This document shows, one piece after another, positions 1 to 11,374 of a stretch of 64,000 nucleotides of DNA. The translations under genes and the position numbers were made by a program. Origin of the DNA: Sarcophilus harrisii (Eukaryota > Chordata > Mammalia > Dasyuromorphia > Dasyuridae); the NCBI RefSeq assembly GCF_902635505.1, contig NC_045431.1, positions 19,499,001 to 19,563,000 of the forward strand. The letters are read 5' to 3'. The first letter of the stretch is position 1. Each line of letters begins with the position of its first letter. The notes under the pieces are model-generated. The model ran no database searches. It was not told the origin of the DNA and saw only the letters and a list, made by a program, of their open reading frames with translations.

Positions 1-595
1 AGGTAGATAGGAAGTCCCCCTTCATTGAAGATCTTTAAGAGGTTGAATACCTACATGCCAAATACACTGTTGGTTCTTAATGCGTTGATGAAGGGAATCC
101 TCAGTAAATCTCATGAATTCCTTCAGTCTGCTAGATGATGGCACATTATACAGACTTTATTGGAAGAATCTTTTGTACGGAAGTAGAAATAGGCTATAAC
201 CCTTACTAAAAGGACAGAAGTAAATCCTCTCATTGGTGTCCATGGAATAGATTGCTCCAAGATGAATCCAGCAGTGGGGAAGTAAAAGATGTGCCCTTTA
301 CCTGGACTATAAAAGTGAATTGTAAATCTTTTTTTTTCTTTTCTTATTTTCCTCTATGCTTTCATTCCCTCACAATAGCCTGAATATTGTAAGCAGAGAG
401 TGGGTAGAAAGATTGAGTTTCTCTCAATCATTCCTCAGCCTACCAGAAGAAAATGGTGACTTCTAGGTGAGTTGTTGGAACTTAGCCAGATATACCAGAG
501 TAAGCAATTCCTGGCTGACTTCTTCTGACTTGCTGTTTCATTTTCTGGGGATATCATTTTAGGAAATATAAGCATTTATCTTGTGAAATGGAGGA
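1..595. other. unassigned AT-rich sequence
   Basis: I recognise no gene, RNA or repeat family here. There is a short T-run near 330 and otherwise ordinary mixed sequence. Confidence 0.5.
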
Positions 596-765
596 TTCCA
601 TCTTGTACCTGACACTCTTATGTGGATTCTTGATTCCCATTCTCTTTCACTTGCCATATCCAATGTGTTGCCAAGTCCTATTACTTTTACCTTTGTAACA
701 TCTCTCATATTTGCCCTCTCTCCTTTAAACAGTCACCATCCCTGCTCTAGACATATATAAACACA
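596..765 (+). mobile_element. L2 LINE fragment, sense
   Basis: The stretch resembles the mammalian L2 ORF segment in which a CCAATCTGTTGCCAAGTCCT-like phrase is followed by 'aacatctct' and then a 'cagccaccaccct'-like phrase. The local versions are 'ccaatgtgttgccaagtcct' near 660 and 'gtaacatctctcatatttgcc' from about 696. It is short and diverged, so it is an old 5'- and 3'-truncated copy. Assignment is by memory of the L2 consensus. Confidence 0.5.
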
Positions 766-776
766 TAGATACACAT

Positions 777-818
<42 letters not shown>

Positions 819-1050
819 ATGTGTGTCTATATGTTTATATATATAAATGTGTGTCTATATATATATGTATGTGTATGAGTGTATACATGTATATTTAGAT
901 ATAAATATGTATATCTATCTATATCTTTATCTCTATCTACATGTATATTTATCTATCTAGATGTCGATCTAGATATGTAATCTTGATATCTATAACTACT
1001 TATTTATCCATCCATTCATCTATCTGTCTGTCTGTCTGTCTGTCTATGCC
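760..1050. repeat. compound microsatellite (CA)n, TA/TG-rich, ATCT and CTGT units
   Basis: An uninterrupted CA run of about 34 bases (781-814) is followed by TA/TG-rich DNA, then ATCT-type units, then a CTGT run near 1021-1046. The CA run is bordered by a 16-bp inverted repeat (765-780 against 815-830, 15 of 16 paired). This is simple-sequence DNA with no coding value. Confidence 0.9.
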
Positions 1051-1680
1051 ATCGGAGACCCAAAAGATTTGGGGTTAGTTCCACTATCTCAACTTTATCC
1101 CTATTACAATCCATTATTTACATTCAGACCTCTAAGAGACTTTCTAAATTGTAGGTCTGTATATGTTATCTCACTTTTCAATAAAACAGCCTGCTTATTA
1201 CTTCCAGAATCAAATCATATGCATATATACATACATACATATATATGCGTGATTTTTTTAAACCCTTTGTAATATGCCCCCCACTTTTTTTTCTTTTCAG
1301 TCTTCTTATAAAACTCCGTCCCTATCCTTCTTTCCATATGTTCTTTGACCCAGTGATAGCATCTTTTGTCTCTTTCACACAAGATTCTTCATCTCCCTTT
1401 TCATTGTATTTTCATATTCTCTCCCATTCTTTGAATTTTCTTTCATCTTTCTCTTCTTTCCTAGCATCCTTCAATCCCCAGCTAAAAATCCATATTCTAC
1501 AAAAAAAAAAAAACAAAAAACAAAAAAAGGACAAAAAAACTCCCAATCCCCCTTAATTACTTAACTTTCTTAAGTGCTATTTCTATTATGATTATTTCTA
1601 AGGTATCCTGTTTCTATTTCTATTTCTATTTGTTAGTTTTCCCCAGAGAGAGTATTGGTATATGGTCCTGCTTATGTTGT
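1051..1680. other. pyrimidine-rich unassigned sequence with an A-rich tract
   Basis: From 1280 to 1500 the plus strand is strongly C/T-rich. It is followed by an A-rich tract at 1500-1540 broken by single C and G bases. The short open frames here (1069-1272 and 1245-1556) are compositionally biased and match nothing I know, so I do not call genes. Confidence 0.5.
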
Positions 1681-1815
1681 CTCTCCGATTAGATTCTGAG
1701 ATTGTTTTTGGGCTTTTGTTTTGTTTTCCTTTTCCTTGTATCCTTAATAACTAGCAGAAATCCTGGCATGTTCTTGGTACTTAATAAATGTACATTCCAA
1801 GGTTGTTGGCTTTTC
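1680..1815 (+). mobile_element. L2 LINE 3' end, sense
   Basis: The sequence keeps the typical L2 terminus: a 'ttagattctgag' start, a 'ttgtatcc' step, a 'cctggcatgttcttggtactt'-like step and 'aataaatg' near 1780. In L2 consensus this reads as the 'cagtgcctggcacatagtaggcgcttaataaatg' family of endings. It is diverged and has lost the purine-rich middle. Confidence 0.6.
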
Positions 1816-1899
1816 CATGTATTTTTAAGGTTTCCAGCAGACTAACAAGTCATGAATTTGAAAGTTGAGGCACTGGACATATGGATGTAAAATGTTTGC

Positions 1900-2110
1900 A
1901 CAGCAGCTTACTTTTAAGACTCAACTCAAATACTTAGCCCTCTCCCTTTGGGAGAGCTTTCCAGATTCCTTCAATTGCTGGGTCTTCTCTAGCCACCTAA
2001 AATGATTTTGAGTATAAAGTGTATTTATCTTTCTCTTTGTTGCTTTCTCACAGTTAAGGGTGAGGTCTCTAAGAGTGAGGACTATCATTTTTATTTCATA
2101 TGTGTCCAGA
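1900..2110 (+). mobile_element. L2 LINE fragment, sense (3' region)
   Basis: This matches the marsupial L2 3' region: 'agactcaactcaaat' (about 1918), a 'gagagctttccagattcctt' version of the 'aggaagcctttcctgattcc' phrase, 'gtatttatctttc', and then a 'gtgaggtctctaagagtgaggactat' version of the 'gtaagctccttgagggcagggact' phrase. The order and spacing agree with L2, although many bases have changed. Confidence 0.6.
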
Positions 2111-2599
2111 GTTCACAGTGGGTAGTGAGCTGATATCAGAACCAGGAAGCTTTTATTCATTATTTCTCTAACCAGTACTGACTGTTTGACTCTGTGTGAT
2201 TTCTCAGGACATTAACCTCTTATTAGAACAATCATCTGTCTGCCATGCATTATTTCCTCCTGGGCATTTTCTGTCCTAAGGAAGAGGGTGTTTCCTCACT
2301 AGAAGTTCCCTGTATTAATGAAATTGCAGATCCATTAAAAATAAAACAACAAACAATCAGAAAAAATAGAATTAAGAAAAAAAAAAAAGAAATTTCCAGG
2401 TCCCCAAGGCTTAATATAACATCAAAAAATAAAATAAATATGCAAGCAAATATCCTTAGAGGCAGGATGACCACAATTTTGGTCCAATATTTAACACATA
2501 CTCACTATGTGGCTTCCTCCACAGGCTTTCTGTACCTGGAGTAAACCCTGCAAACTTCACTTATAGTGTGATGATCCTCACTAATTAAATCGCCACTAT

Positions 2600-2685
2600 G
2601 AACAAAAAGAAAATCCCTAGCACTTAGTGAGTCTCTGGCACATTGTTCATATTTAATAAATATTTGTTCAATTAGTTGCAAAGGA
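2600..2685 (+). mobile_element. L2-like 3' terminus, sense
   Basis: The short piece 'cctagcacttagtgag ... tggcacattg ... aataaatatttgttc' is the characteristic end of L2/MIR-type elements. It is too short to date. Confidence 0.5.
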
Positions 2686-2689
2686 CTCT

Positions 2690-4210
2690 CATCTTTATCA
2701 TTTTAAATCATTTTTGAAATAACTTTATGAGGAAAATTCATATGAAGAAAGAGTTGGTGAACTACTTAAAAGAAAGTTTTATGTACATATATTTTCTATT
2801 AGGAGAAATGCAAATATGCAGAAGGAATTGCTTTTATATAAAATATACCAAGATGTTGGCAAAGACCGGAATATATTAACATATTGCATTGCATTATATA
2901 CTGCCTTATGACTTAATTTCCATTTTTAAGTATTGAATGATGATTATTAACAGCATTTGGATAATTAAAATTTTGCATTTTTGGAAATCATTTATAAATA
3001 TTAGCCTTGTTCTGCTCATTTTAGAAAGAATTGTGTGGGAAGTTTCAATTATTGGGAAAACTTAATATCATTCAATACTGACATGTGTTTGAAACTCCAC
3101 AGAGGAATGTAGATATTAAACTGAGAAATTACTCTTTCAAGTTTGGTGCTGAACTGCTCTAGTAAGTGAATTAATATGTCCTTTAGAAGGGTCAGCAAAT
3201 TTCTTAAAGGAAATAAAAGCTAAACACAAAATCAAATGACAGTTCTTGTTTGGCTTTGAAACATACATGCTATATAAAGATGGAATTATTTGATTTCCAT
3301 GAGATGGTAGTGGAGAGCATGGAATACTAGGCCGTACACTGTTACACACACACACATACACATACACACACACACAAACAAACATGCATTAACTGTAACC
3401 TTAGCAACAGAATTATTTCAAATAATAGCAATTCATGACTGTTTCCCTCTTCCCCAGATAATTCAATAGTATTACATGATGGAAAAATTCCATTGATTTT
3501 ATAGTCAGATTTATTTTATGAAGAAAATCTTGAAATTTAGAAGTTAAATAATTTTCCATACTTAGAGGATATTGATTATAAATTAAATTTAATGAGATGT
3601 TTTCGGAAAGGTTATTGTCTTGCATCAGATAAAATATATATAGTAAAATATGGTTTTTTTCTTTCATATTAATGCAGAATGTGTACTCTATGCTGATGTT
3701 TTCTTGTGTACTCACAATAGTCATGGAGTAAATTAATAGTTTAAACATTCATGGAGAATACTTCAGATGTCCATTTCTGAGTGTAATATCTTGGGAAAAA
3801 TCCTTCAAAATTGGAGCATATCTAAGGGAAGACAAAAGAGGCAGTCTGATGGTTTACTCCTGGCATACTACCTGATTTATTAAAATCTTCTTTTCTAGAC
3901 CATCAGCCATGTGCAGCCCTTTACCTTGGTTGCCCTGGATCATCATTTCTCTCTCTTTGTTGGTGTACTTATTGCTCTTTTCATTTTAATTATCATCTCA
4001 TTGAAAATGATTCAAGTATTTATTTAGCTCATTAGTTTCTCTTCTGAATTCTGATCCCATATCCCCTAATGACAGGATGAAATGCAACATTTCAAATGCA
4101 ATATGTCCCAAATATATTTGATTAAATTGCCTACAAAACTAATCCTTCTTTGAGACATCTCTCTTTTTGTAAAGGATGGCACCATCTTTTTGGTCATCCA
4201 GGTTCTCAGT
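2690..4210. other. unassigned AT-rich sequence with one CA microsatellite
   Basis: I see no recognisable gene or repeat family apart from the CA-rich tract at 3341-3378. The short frames at 3137-3385 (antisense of the CA tract) and 3413-3748 show no domain or motif. Confidence 0.45.
3341..3378. repeat. (CA)n microsatellite with CATA interruptions
   Basis: A run of CA dinucleotides is interrupted by two CATA units and followed by two AAAC-type units. Confidence 0.85.
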
Positions 4211-4214
4211 TAGT

Positions 4215-4465
4215 ATATGTGGCAAAGTACTTAGAGAACTAGATGTGAAGTTAGGAAAACTGAAGTTCTAATTTGGCTTCAGATATTTAAAAGGTATACC
4301 ACACTGACAAATTATGTAAGCTCTCTCTGCCTTAGTTTCCTTATCTGTAAAATTTGAATAATCATTCTACCAAGGTCCCAAGATTGTTGTAAAGATAAAA
4401 GGAGAGAGTATATGTTAAGTACTTTGCAAACCTTAAGTCCTGTATAAATGCTGGCTCATCACCTA
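4215..4465 (+). mobile_element. THER1/MIR-like CORE-SINE, sense
   Basis: The order of blocks is that of a CORE-SINE: 'aagttaggaaaactgaagttc', a diverged 'ggcttcagatattt' core, 'ctctctgccttagtttccttatctgtaaaat', then 'aagattgttgtaaagat' and 'aagtactttgcaaacctta'. The body is about 250 bp. Many substitutions indicate an old copy shared widely among therians. Confidence 0.7.
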
Positions 4466-4504
4466 GCAATAGCAGCAATAGCAATAGTAGTAATCTTTGA
4501 TTCT

Positions 4505-4745
4505 TCTCTCTGTTCCCTCACAATTCAAGTTTCCTCAGTTCTACATTTATAGTGTCCCTTATATGTACTCTCTTATTTCCATGCATAAGGCTACCACACT
4601 ATAATCCAAGCAATCTTGATCTAGATTAATATGATAGTCTCTTATTTGGTTTCATTACTCCACATCTCTCCCCACTTTAATTCATACATCCTCTTCACTA
4701 TGAGGAAAGTGTTATTTATTGTTTTAAGGAATTACAATCTCTATT
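4505..4745 (+). mobile_element. L2 LINE fragment, sense (late ORF)
   Basis: The phrases 'agattaatatgatagtctc', 'catctctccccactttaattcat' and 'aggaaagtgttatttattgtttt' follow in the same order as the L2 'gactattgcaatagcct ... ctctccccactccaatccat ... gccaaagtgattttcct' segment. It is degraded and non-coding. Confidence 0.55.
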
Positions 4746-6457
4746 TTGACCTTGTTTATTTTTATTTTTGTTGTTTTTATCAAAATTTCTATATAATACA
4801 TTTTATTATTAAAGTTTTTCAGCCCAGTAAAGATACAGATGAATCAAAGAGTATGCATACTTTGATAGCCTTTTGGGCATAGCCCAAAGTTGCTCTCCAG
4901 AATGGTTGAATCAGTTCACAGCTTTACCAATGAAGTAACTATGTCCCACTTTTCCCACATTCTCTCCTATGTTTATCATCATTTTTTACTGTCATCTTAA
5001 TCAATATGAGAAGTGTATAGTGATACCTTAGACTTGTCCTAATTTACATTTCTCTGATCAATAGTGATTTAGAGCACTTTTTCATATGACTAGAAAGGTT
5101 TTTAATGTCTGCATCTGAAAATTGTCTATTCTTACCTTTGACCATTTATGAATTAGAGGATGGCTTAAATTCTTATAAGTTTGAGTCATTTTTCTATACA
5201 AGAAATGAGGCCTTTATCAGAACCTTTGAATGTAATATTTTTTCATTTTATTGCTTCCCTTCCAATCTTGTCTTCATTGGTTTTGTTTGTACAAATACTT
5301 TTTAAGTTATTATAATCAAAATTATCCATAATACAAAATGTGTACTCCATTTCTTTTTTGTCCACAAATTGCTTTCTTCTCCATATATCTGAAAGATAAA
5401 CTATCTTTTGTTTTTTCTATTTTCTAGACTTCTTATGTCTAAATCATGAACCCATTTTCACCTTATCTTAGTTTAGGGTATTAGTTGTGCATTAGTGCCT
5501 ACTTTCTGCCACTTAATTCCCAATTTTCCCTGTCATTTTTGTCAAATAGTTCTCATCCCAAAAGCTGATTTGTCAAATACTAGATTATTAAAATGATTTT
5601 GTCTTGTGAATATAACTTATTCCACAGATCAACTATTCTATTCTTCACCAGTATCAAATGGTTTTGACGACCATTGCTTTATCCTATAGTTTTAAGTGTA
5701 GTAGAGAAGGCCACCTTCATTTGCATTTTTCCATAAATTCCCTTGAAATTCTTGACCTTTTGTTCTTTCAGATGAACTTTTATTATTTTTTATAGTATAG
5801 TAACCTTAAGTTTATATAGTTCCTGACTTTGCCTTGGCGAGGAGATTATGTTATCTACAGTTATTTTAAATGGGATTTCTCTTTATATCTTTTGCTGCTG
5901 TAATTTGTTGGTAATATATAAAAATTCTGATGATTTTTGTAGATTTATTTTGTATCTGAAAGTTTGCTAAAGTTGTGAATTTTTTCTAATAGTGTTTTTA
6001 GTTTATTGTCTAGAATCCTCTAAGTGTAATATCATATCATCTGCAAAGAGGGATAATTTGGTTTCCTCATTACCTACTCCAATTTATTTTTTTTTTCTTT
6101 TCTTATTGGCAAAGCTAATGCTTCTAATACAATATTGAATAGTAATGGTGATAATAGGAAATCCTGCTTCACCTTGATCTCATTGAGAATCCTTCTAGAT
6201 TATCCCCATTGTACATTATGCCTCCTGATGGTTTTAAATAGATGGTATTTATAGTTTTAAGGAAAAGTCCATTTATAATTGTAATTTCTAGATTTCTAGT
6301 GGTTTTTTTTTTTTTTTAATAGGAATGCGTGTTGGATTTTGTCTTTTTTTTTTTTCCTGCTTCTATTGAGATAATCATGTGGTATTTGTTAGATTGGTTA
6401 TTGATATGGTCATAATGTGGTATTCTTTTTCTTTTTGTATAGTATATGATGGTTCTC

Positions 6458-7074
6458 TGTGAGAGAAGGTTTCTTGGGGAGGTTTTCTGGAGGCACCCTT
6501 AGTTTCAGTTCCAAGTAATAATGACTCCAAATACAGCCAACTGACAAAATCCAAACTTATCTCTTTCCTTGGTCCCAGGTAGCTTTCTTACAGGCCTATC
6601 TCTCTGCTTGGTTCCAAGAGCTCTTGCAACTTGTCCTTTGTCATCTCCAGCTCAACTCCAACTCCTGGCAATCTTTTGAACTAACTCTCACTCTGTCAAT
6701 CTTCCAAAGTGACTTCTGGCTCTAGCTCAACTCCAACTTGTGGCTTCTTCTGAACTGACTCTCCTTCACTCTGAATTTTTTCATCTGAACTCTGCTGACT
6801 GAGCTCAGCTATTTATATGCTCTCTCAAAGGTTGGCTCCTCCTCTGAGAGTGGGATTATGGGAGGTGTGAATTCACAAAGTTACAAAGTTAACTTTGTGA
6901 ATCTCCCATACTTATGAACTCCAAGTGTGAGCTAATGTGTGAACTCTCAAAAGTGTGAGCTCTAATGTGTGATCCCTAATGTGTGAATTCTTAAAGGTGC
7001 AAACCCAAGCACACAAGCATGCTTCCATCAATTCCATTGAGTTATCACCTTGTTTCAAGTTCTGGATCATAACA
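6458..7074 (-). mobile_element. solo LTR, family 1 (TGTTATG...), in L1-A
   Basis: This block interrupts the L1 RT region. On the minus strand it starts TGTTATGATCCAGAACTTGA at 7074 and ends in CA near 6458. A TATAAATAG-type box lies near 6812-6820. The first 30 or so bases match the LTR at 13665-14110, which makes them one family. No internal retroviral region accompanies it, so it is a solo LTR fossil. The left edge is uncertain, because about 40 bases (6416-6457) are also foreign to L1. A clean target-site duplication was not identified. Confidence 0.7.
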
Positions 7075-10003
7075 ATTTATGTTAACAGTTTTCCTAATAT
7101 TGAACCCAGTCCTGCATTCCTGGTATAAATTCTATTTGGTTATGATGTATTATCCTGGATATAACTTGCTGCAATCTCTTTGCTAATATTTTATTTAAGA
7201 ATTTTTCATCAATATCAATAAGGGAAATTGCTCTATAATTTTCTTGCTCTGTTTGGACCCTACCTGGTTTACATATGACCACTATATCTATGTCATATAA
7301 AGAATTCAGTAGGATTCATTCTTTTCCTATTTGTCCAAATAATGTGCATAGTATTGCAATTAATTATTCTTTAAACATTTAGTGTAATTCACATGAAAGT
7401 CCATGTGATCCAAGAAATTTTTTTCTTTGGGTGTTGATTAATAGCTTGATTAATTTCAGTTTAAGTAATTCATATCCTTATTTGTTAATCTGGGCAGTCT
7501 ATAGTTTGTAATTATTCATCGATTTCATACAGATTATCAGATTTATTGGCATACAGCTGGGTGAAATAGCACTTAATTGTTGGTCTAATTTTCTCTTCAT
7601 TAGGTGGAAAGTTCATTCTTTTTGTTTTTGATACTAACAATTTGATTTTCTTTTTTACTTTTTCTAATCAAATTAATCAAAAGTTTATTTTGGGTTTGTT
7701 TTTTTTTTTTTTTTCATAAATCCAACTCTTGGTTTTATTTGTTTAACAGGTTTTTTTTTAACTTTCAATTTTATTACTCTCCCTTATTGTTTTCAGAATT
7801 TCAATGTTGGTTTTTAATGGAGGTCTTTTTCTAGCTTTCTTAGTTGCTTTCCTAATTCATCAAACTTTTCTTTCTATATTTTATGCAAGTAAGCATCTAA
7901 AGATATAAAACTTCCCCTAAGAACAGCTTGGACTGCATACTATAAATTTTGGTATGTCCTCTCATTATTGTCATTCTCTTGGATGGCATTATAAATATCT
8001 ATGAATCTTTGTTTCACTCACTCATTCTTTAGGATCAGATTATTTAATTTCCAATTAATTTTGGTTTATTTTTCCCTGGCCCTTTATTAAATGTAATTTT
8101 CTTGTATCATAACCTGAAAGATATGCATTACAATTTCTTGCCTTTTTGTATTTGATTTTGAGGTTTTCATGCCCTAATGCAGGGTCAGTTTTTGCACAGA
8201 TATTATGTATTACTGAGAAAAATGTATATTCCTTTATGTCTCCATTCAAAGACCTATCATATCAATTTTTTTCTAAAATTCCTTTTATCTGCTTAAGTTC
8301 TTTTTTATTTATTTTGTGATTTCATTTGTCTAATGCTGAGGGAGCAAAATTGAAATCTCCTACTAATATAGTTTTATAGTCTAATTCTTGCAGCTCTGTT
8401 AACTTCTCCTCTAAGAATTTGGATGCTGTACCACTTGGTACATATATGTTTAGTATTGATATTGCTTCATTACCTATGATACTGTTTAGTAAGATGTAGT
8501 TTTCTTCCTTATCTCTTTTAGTTAGATCTATTGTTGCTTTTGCTTGACCTGAGATCAGGAATGCAACCCTTGTTGTTGTTGTTTTTGTTTTTGTTTTAAC
8601 TTCAACTTCAATAGATTCTTTTTCAGCCTTTTACCTTTACTCTGTACCTATCACTTTGGTTTAAATGTTTTCTTGTAAACAGCAGATTGTATGATTTTAG
8701 CTTTTAATCCAGTATGTTATTTACTTCCATTTTACAGGAGACTTCATCCCATTCACATTTACTTGTCTTTCCTGCCATTTTATTTTTCCCCAAGTTATAC
8801 TTATCTCTTTACTTTCCCCCTTTCCCTTGTCCACAGTATAAAGCTTCTGACTACCACCTCCCTCAAACAGCCCTCCCTTTTGTAGCCTCTCCCTCTTTCT
8901 TATCTCTTTCCCCTTCTACTTCTATTTTCCCTTCTATTAATCTTCCCCTTTCCTTTCCTCTTTCTTCTTCTTCCCTATGGAGAGAGAGAAGTTTCTCTGT
9001 GAAGCTAAATATGTCTGATATTCCTTTCTGAACCAAATCTGATAAGACTAAGATTCATACAATGCTCATCCTGCTCCCTTCATCCCCTGAAGTGTAATAG
9101 GTGATTTTTGCCATTTTACGAGATATAATTTACCCCATTTTACTTCCATTTTCCCCTTCTTCCAGTATAATCCTCTTTATACCTCTAGTTTCATTTTTAC
9201 ATTACTATAATAAAATCAAAATTGTATCTGCACCCTTTGTGTATGTGTGTGTGTATATATATATATGTAACAGAGATACAATTCTTAACAATTTAACATA
9301 TTATTTTGTCATATAGGGATATAAGCTTTTTAACCTTTAAAGAAAGTTATTTTTTTCTTTTTACCTTTATGCCTCTTTTGAGTTCTATATTTGAAGATCA
9401 AATTTTCTGCTCAGCTCATTTCTTTTCAACAGAAATAAATGAAATTGACTTGTTTCATTGAATGTCCATCTTCTTCCCTGAAAGATAATGTTTAAGTTTG
9501 CTGGATAGTTGATTCTTGGCTGCAATCCAAGTTCTCTTGCCTTCTGAAATATAAGGTTCCAGGGTCTTTGATGCTTTAGAGTGAAAGTTTCTAGGTCCTA
9601 GGTAATCCTGAGTGTGACTCCAAAATATATGAATTGTTTCTTTCTGGATGTTTACAATATTTTTTCCTTGATCTGGTAATTCTAAAATTTAGTTACAATA
9701 TTCCTTGGAGTTTTCATTTTGGAGTCTCATATGGTGATCAGTGAATTCTTTCAATGGCTTTTTTACCTTCTGTACCTAGGACATCCAGGCAGTTTCCCTT
9801 GATGATTTCCTAAAATATCATTTCTAAGGTCTTTTTTTTTTTTCAATCATGGTTTTCAAAGAAGTCCAATAATTCTTAGATTGTCTTTCCTACATCTATT
9901 TTCCAAGTCAGTTCTTTTTCCAATAAGGTATTTATATTTTCTTCTATTTCTTCCTTTTTGTTTTGTTTTGTTTGATTGATTCTTGATGTCTCATTGAATC
10001 ATT

Positions 10004-10391
10004 TGTAGAGGGCTGGAACTCTGAAAAGGTGTAACTTCAATCCAGAACAGTAGGGTACTTATGGCTAAGTACCTACTCAATGTGAGATAATGGTTCTATA
10101 AATAATACTTAGATGATATGATGATATGAGGACTCTCCTATGATTTGGACCTGCTGAATATGTTGTGGTGAGGTAATTGTAGGGAAGGATTGGAGGGCTG
10201 AGAGTCAGAGTCTTTCTGCCACATCTTGCTGGAAGACTTCAGGCTCCAGACTCTTAAGTCAAGGATAAATCTTTGAAGAGCCATGTGTCAGCTTGCCTGC
10301 CTCCTTCACTTCTTCTAAAGACCAAGGACTTTCACTGATCCTGACTCTGACTGATCCTGAGGCTCTCCAGAGAGCTAACCCAAACATTACA
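10004..10391 (+). mobile_element. solo LTR, family 2 (TGTAGAGGG...), in L1-A
   Basis: A 388-bp block starting TGTAGAGGGCTGGAACTCTG and ending TTACA splits the L1 5' third. It is flanked by a likely 6-bp duplication (atcatt at 9998-10003 and gtcatt at 10392-10397). A TATAAATAA-type box is at about 10096. The ends match those of the LTR at 27061-27446. The 6-bp duplication would fit a class II (ERVK-like) origin, but the family is not identified. It is younger than L1-A, which it interrupts. Confidence 0.75.
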
Positions 10392-11350
10392 GTCATTCAC
10401 TTCCATTTATTCTATTCTAAATTTTAGTGAATTACTTTCTTCAGTTAACTTTTATATCTCCTTTTGCATTTGACCAATTGAATTTATAAATGAGTTGTTG
10501 TGTTCATTGGATTTTTTTGTTCATTTCCCAAAGTCTGTTTTTCAATAAGTTTTTTATTTCATATCTAGTTAATATGCTTTTCCCATTTTTTTCAAATTTA
10601 TTTTGTAAAGTTTTCTTCAGATAATTTCTGTATTTCCTTTTCTAAACTCTCCTGCAATATTCCCATTTCCTTTCTCCATTTCTCTTCTAATTATTTTTTC
10701 AGATCCTTTTTGAATTATTCTAAAAGAGCCTTGTGAAATGGGAACCAACTCATATCACCCTTTGACGGCTTCATCTGGAGACAATTTGCTTTTAGTGTCC
10801 TCAGAGTTTGAAGTCCATTCTCTTTTTCCATAAAAGCTATCTACAACCAGAGTTCTTTTTGCTTTTTTGCTCCTTTTTTAAAGGCTGAAGAGTGCTCTTA
10901 GAACGAAAAGGAGATGGTCCTAAGCTTTCTCTGCTACCTGGGCTGTTGATATTAACTTCCTTCCTGTGCTGAGTGGGCATGACCAAGTCATGCATTATTC
11001 TGGGGTTTAGGGGTTCACTGTTTGCCTTCTGTAATATGTTGGAGGTCTCATAGCTGGTCTACTGATCCAATGTCTTCTATACTAGGACAAAGTAATCAAG
11101 GAATCTTTATTTTGGCTAAGAGCCTCCTGGTAGTTTCCTCTGGTGCATTGTTCCTGTTCTGTGCTGCCCCCCTTTTTCTCTACAACACCCCCATATGATT
11201 GAAACAGACCTTTTATGAAGTTCTTCCAAAATATCTTCTGCTCTGAATTTATTATACTCCAAATATTTGTGGGTTCTGTCACTCCAAAACCAGTTTAGAG
11301 GCTTGATCTGAGGATGCTAGGAAAAGCTCAGATTAAGATCTATCTACTTA

Positions 11351-11360
11351 CCTCCATCTT
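11351..11360 (-). promoter_or_regulatory. YY1-like site at 5' end of L1-A
   Basis: The minus strand reads CAAGATGGAGG about 10-20 bases from the L1 5' terminus. Human L1 carries a YY1 site (AAGATGGC) at the equivalent place. The four L1 5' ends in this window all keep AAGATGG. The function is inferred from position and motif. Confidence 0.45.
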
Positions 11361-11374
11361 GACTGTGCCCAGAA

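Larger units (their letters stand above)
4820..11372 (-). mobile_element. L1-A: nearly complete marsupial L1, minus strand, with two nested LTRs
   Basis: Reading leftward on the minus strand: 5' UTR from 11372, an ORF1 region with a lysine/glutamate-rich coiled-coil segment at about 10750-10450, a purine-rich linker at about 8990-8860, and ORF2 from about 8770. ORF2 shows an endonuclease region and the 'NGDIKEYTFFS' segment near 8230. RT motifs around 7270-7110 include PGR, ENYR and ISL (the ISLMNID-type motif), and FADDM is encoded at 6031-6050. The ORF2 C-terminal part lies at 5300-4820. The last part of ORF2 and the whole 3' UTR are absent. Removing the inserted LTRs (about 6458-7074 and 10004-10391) leaves roughly 5.5 kb of L1. 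Multiple stops make it non-functional. Confidence 0.88.

Noticed and set aside
780-815. Regularly spaced short repeats considered as a CRISPR-like or satellite array
   Set aside because: It is a plain CA dinucleotide run with no unique spacers.
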